64,000 bases of DNA from Nostoc sp. FACHB-892 (GTDB lineage: Bacteria > Cyanobacteriota > Cyanobacteriia > Cyanobacteriales > Nostocaceae): the NCBI RefSeq assembly GCF_014698795.1, contig NZ_JACJTR010000006.1, positions 1-64,000 of the forward strand, read 5' to 3'. This document shows positions 62,675 to 64,000 of this stretch, one piece after another. Below the pieces are notes generated by a model. That model was not told the origin of the DNA and did no database searches. It saw nothing but the letters and a program-made list of their open reading frames with translations. The position numbers were made by a program, and so were the translations under genes. How positions within the stretch are numbered: the stretch's first letter is position 1; each line of letters begins with the position of its first letter.

Positions 62675-63595
62675 TTATATCATTTCTCTATATGCTTTAG
62701 GTGTAATTCCTACATACTTGCGAAAAATGGTAGTAAAGTTGCTTTGGCTAGAACAGCCAACTTTAAGTGCAATTTCAATAATAGGGAACTGACTATAACT
62801 AAGTAAAAATTTAGCTTGTTCAATCCGGCATTTAATGACGTATTGATGTGGAGAAATACCCATTAAACGTTTAAACCAACGGCAGAATGAATAGGAACTC
62901 ATATTCACTAGACTAGCCAGTTCTGTTAGTGTTAATTCTAGTGCTAAGTTGTCATAAATATAATCAATTATCTGCCGTAATTGATATTCAGAAAGATTAA
63001 CCTCCAACTCTGAATTTAGTTGCCGTTTTCCAGAATAAGTTTTGAGGAGATGGGCTGCTAGAGCAATAGCAACTGATTCACCATATAATTTACCAGATGG
63101 ACATCCGGCTTGAAGCTCTGTTTTGAGTGCCATTCCCAGATGAAGAATTTGGCGATCGCAGACTCCGCGCTGTGGGATAATTTCAATATTGCGTAGGCGT
63201 AGCCCGTCGTAGACATCGCTCCCAATGATCACATCATCTGCTACTTTCTTAAATAAACTGGAATCAAAAGAGACTAGGAGAAATTTGATTTCCTGATTCC
63301 AACGCGCTTGAGTCGGAATTCCCTTTGGAGTGACGTTAACCAAACCTTTCCTCATCTGCGTACTGTGTAACCTTCCACCTGCTAGTCGCCAGTCTACTTG
63401 GCATGAATTACCAAGCCAAATATTAATGCTGTGCTGCTGTAAGCAAAGCTCTGGACATTCAAATGCGGGTAAATGATGCTGTTCAAGCACAATCCCGTTC
63501 CAGTGATTAGTGCTGGATAAAATAGGAGGTTTGCAGCTCATCGGCACCAGATTTCCGCTTTCCACATCAATGGCTGAGAGTTGTTCAGATTTCAT
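62675..63595 (-). CDS. AraC family transcriptional regulator
   Basis: The 306-residue protein has a variable N-terminal sensor half and a C-terminal AraC double helix-turn-helix: LRQIIDYIYDNLALELTLTELASLVNMSSYSFCRWFKRLMGISPHQYVIKCRIEQAKFLL and IIEIALKVGCSSQSNFTTIFRKYVGITPKAYR. Residues about 125-135 (SDVYDGLRLRN) are encoded by a dispersed repeat inserted in frame. It lies upstream of the methyltransferase (105-bp spacer), a possible target. Confidence 0.95.
   Translation of the reverse strand: MKSEQLSAIDVESGNLVPMSCKPPILSSTNHWNGIVLEQHHLPAFECPELCLQQHSINIWLGNSCQVDWRLAGGRLHSTQMRKGLVNVTPKGIPTQARWNQEIKFLLVSFDSSLFKKVADDVIIGSDVYDGLRLRNIEIIPQRGVCDRQILHLGMALKTELQAGCPSGKLYGESVAIALAAHLLKTYSGKRQLNSELEVNLSEYQLRQIIDYIYDNLALELTLTELASLVNMSSYSFCRWFKRLMGISPHQYVIKCRIEQAKFLLSYSQFPIIEIALKVGCSSQSNFTTIFRKYVGITPKAYREMI
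63191..63220. repeat. GCGATGTCTACGACG dispersed repeat inside the AraC gene
   Basis: Reverse complement of the family at 51300-51328 (GCGTAGGCGTAGCCCGTCGT then AGACATCGCT). It falls within the coding frame of the AraC regulator and keeps it open, coding DVYDGLRLR. Confidence 0.88.
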
Positions 63596-63677
63596 GTTGC
63601 CTACTAACTTATGAGCTACTACAAAAAAGATGATAAGCTAATGCGCGATCAAATTACATAGTTTCGCATTAAAAGCA

Positions 63678-64000
63678 TCAGTAGCGTATATCTTTCAACT
63701 TATTCCACAATTCAAGTGCAGGAATGTGGCTCAATCCAGCAAATTGTGCATCAGCTGTTTCTATGACTATCCATTCTCCACTTTCTAATTGCCCGATATC
63801 AATTGCTATATAAGGAACACTAAGACGTTCCGAGGCTAGGATTGCCAACTTTAATACTTGCGTCTCTTCTTGTTTTGATAACTTGCTCAAGTCATCTTGC
63901 CCATCCCAATAATATCCATATTTTATAATCTGCTGATTATAAATAAAACATCTAAATTCTCTTCCCATTGGAAAGCCATTTGGGGCTAGGCGTTTATGCC
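63678..64000 (-). CDS. ATP-grasp domain protein, C-terminal part (5' truncated by window)
   Basis: The frame remains open to the window edge (HKRLAPNGFP before the internal Met). It reads PMGREFRCFIYNQQIIKYGYYWDGQDDLSKL and SVPYIAIDIGQLESGEWIVIETADAQFAGLSHIPALELWNKL, the C-terminal part of an ATP-grasp fold of the DUF4343 type (Arg of GREFRCF, Asp and Glu of IAIDIGQLESGEWIVIE). The substrate-binding part is outside the window, so specificity is open. Confidence 0.85.
   Translation of the reverse strand, partial: HKRLAPNGFPMGREFRCFIYNQQIIKYGYYWDGQDDLSKLSKQEETQVLKLAILASERLSVPYIAIDIGQLESGEWIVIETADAQFAGLSHIPALELWNKLKDIRY

Overview
The window comes from a filamentous, heterocyst-type cyanobacterium close to Nostoc/Anabaena. 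Signs are the 3' end of psbA, a PsaJ-like gene, a cyanobacterial acyl-ACP synthetase and PDH E2, very frequent GCGATCGC (HIP1) sites, many dispersed short palindromic repeats, STAND/AAA-like ATPases, and low-GC spacers. No rRNA, tRNA or CRISPR array was found.

Region 1 (1-1035) holds the psbA 3' end with its terminator, a 49-codon psaJ-like gene on the minus strand, and a 39-codon Cys-containing ORF that ends in a strong hairpin.

Region 2 (1036-28529) is a nearly complete contractile injection system (CIS) locus, most like the thylakoid-anchored CIS reported for multicellular cyanobacteria. The minus-strand half (8791 to 1036) encodes the tail terminator (DUF4255), sheath, two duplicated tubes, a gp19-like tube protein, two tail-assembly proteins, a DUF6760 protein and an FHA protein with a C-terminal methylglyoxal-synthase-like domain. 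The plus-strand half (15488 to 28529) encodes a small Afp6-like protein, a gp19-like tube initiator, a 1437-residue repeat protein, a CIS tube/LysM-type protein, a VgrG-like spike, gp25, gpJ, gpI and a DUF4159 protein. Between the halves sits a plus-strand signalling cassette: histidine kinase, LuxR-type response regulator, 4-Cys pseudokinase with a membrane segment and PstS-like sensor domain, and a second FHA protein. Next to it on the minus strand is a DUF4157 (eCIS core) effector gene broken by a nonsense codon and a frameshift. The AAA+ ATPase, tape measure and recognisable tail fibre are not in the window.

Region 3 (28650-35250) is accessory: a MazF-type toxin-antitoxin pair, Tab2, a YciI protein, two STAND ATPase genes with a contracted WD40 array (one interrupted by an in-frame stop), and a 17-copy 21-bp tandem repeat.

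Region 4 (35369-46523) is mostly housekeeping: pheT, a GT8 glycosyltransferase, a secreted glycoside hydrolase fused to a pepsin-like protease domain, radC, a phosphoribulokinase-family paralogue and an O-methyltransferase. It also carries a dead vapC and an internally deleted ISAs1-type transposase.

Region 5 (46524-55600) has two AAA-like ATPase genes, hicBA between two copies of a duplicated repeat (one carrying a datable 219-bp insertion), recQ, a broken pentapeptide-repeat gene and a Uma2 protein.

Region 6 (55867-64000) has aas, ylqD, a small anchored protein, pdhC, an Rpn-type nuclease with an in-frame 12-bp repeat, a SAM methyltransferase, an AraC regulator and a partial ATP-grasp gene at the edge. 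A recurring theme is gene decay: at least five reading frames carry clean nonsense or frameshift lesions.
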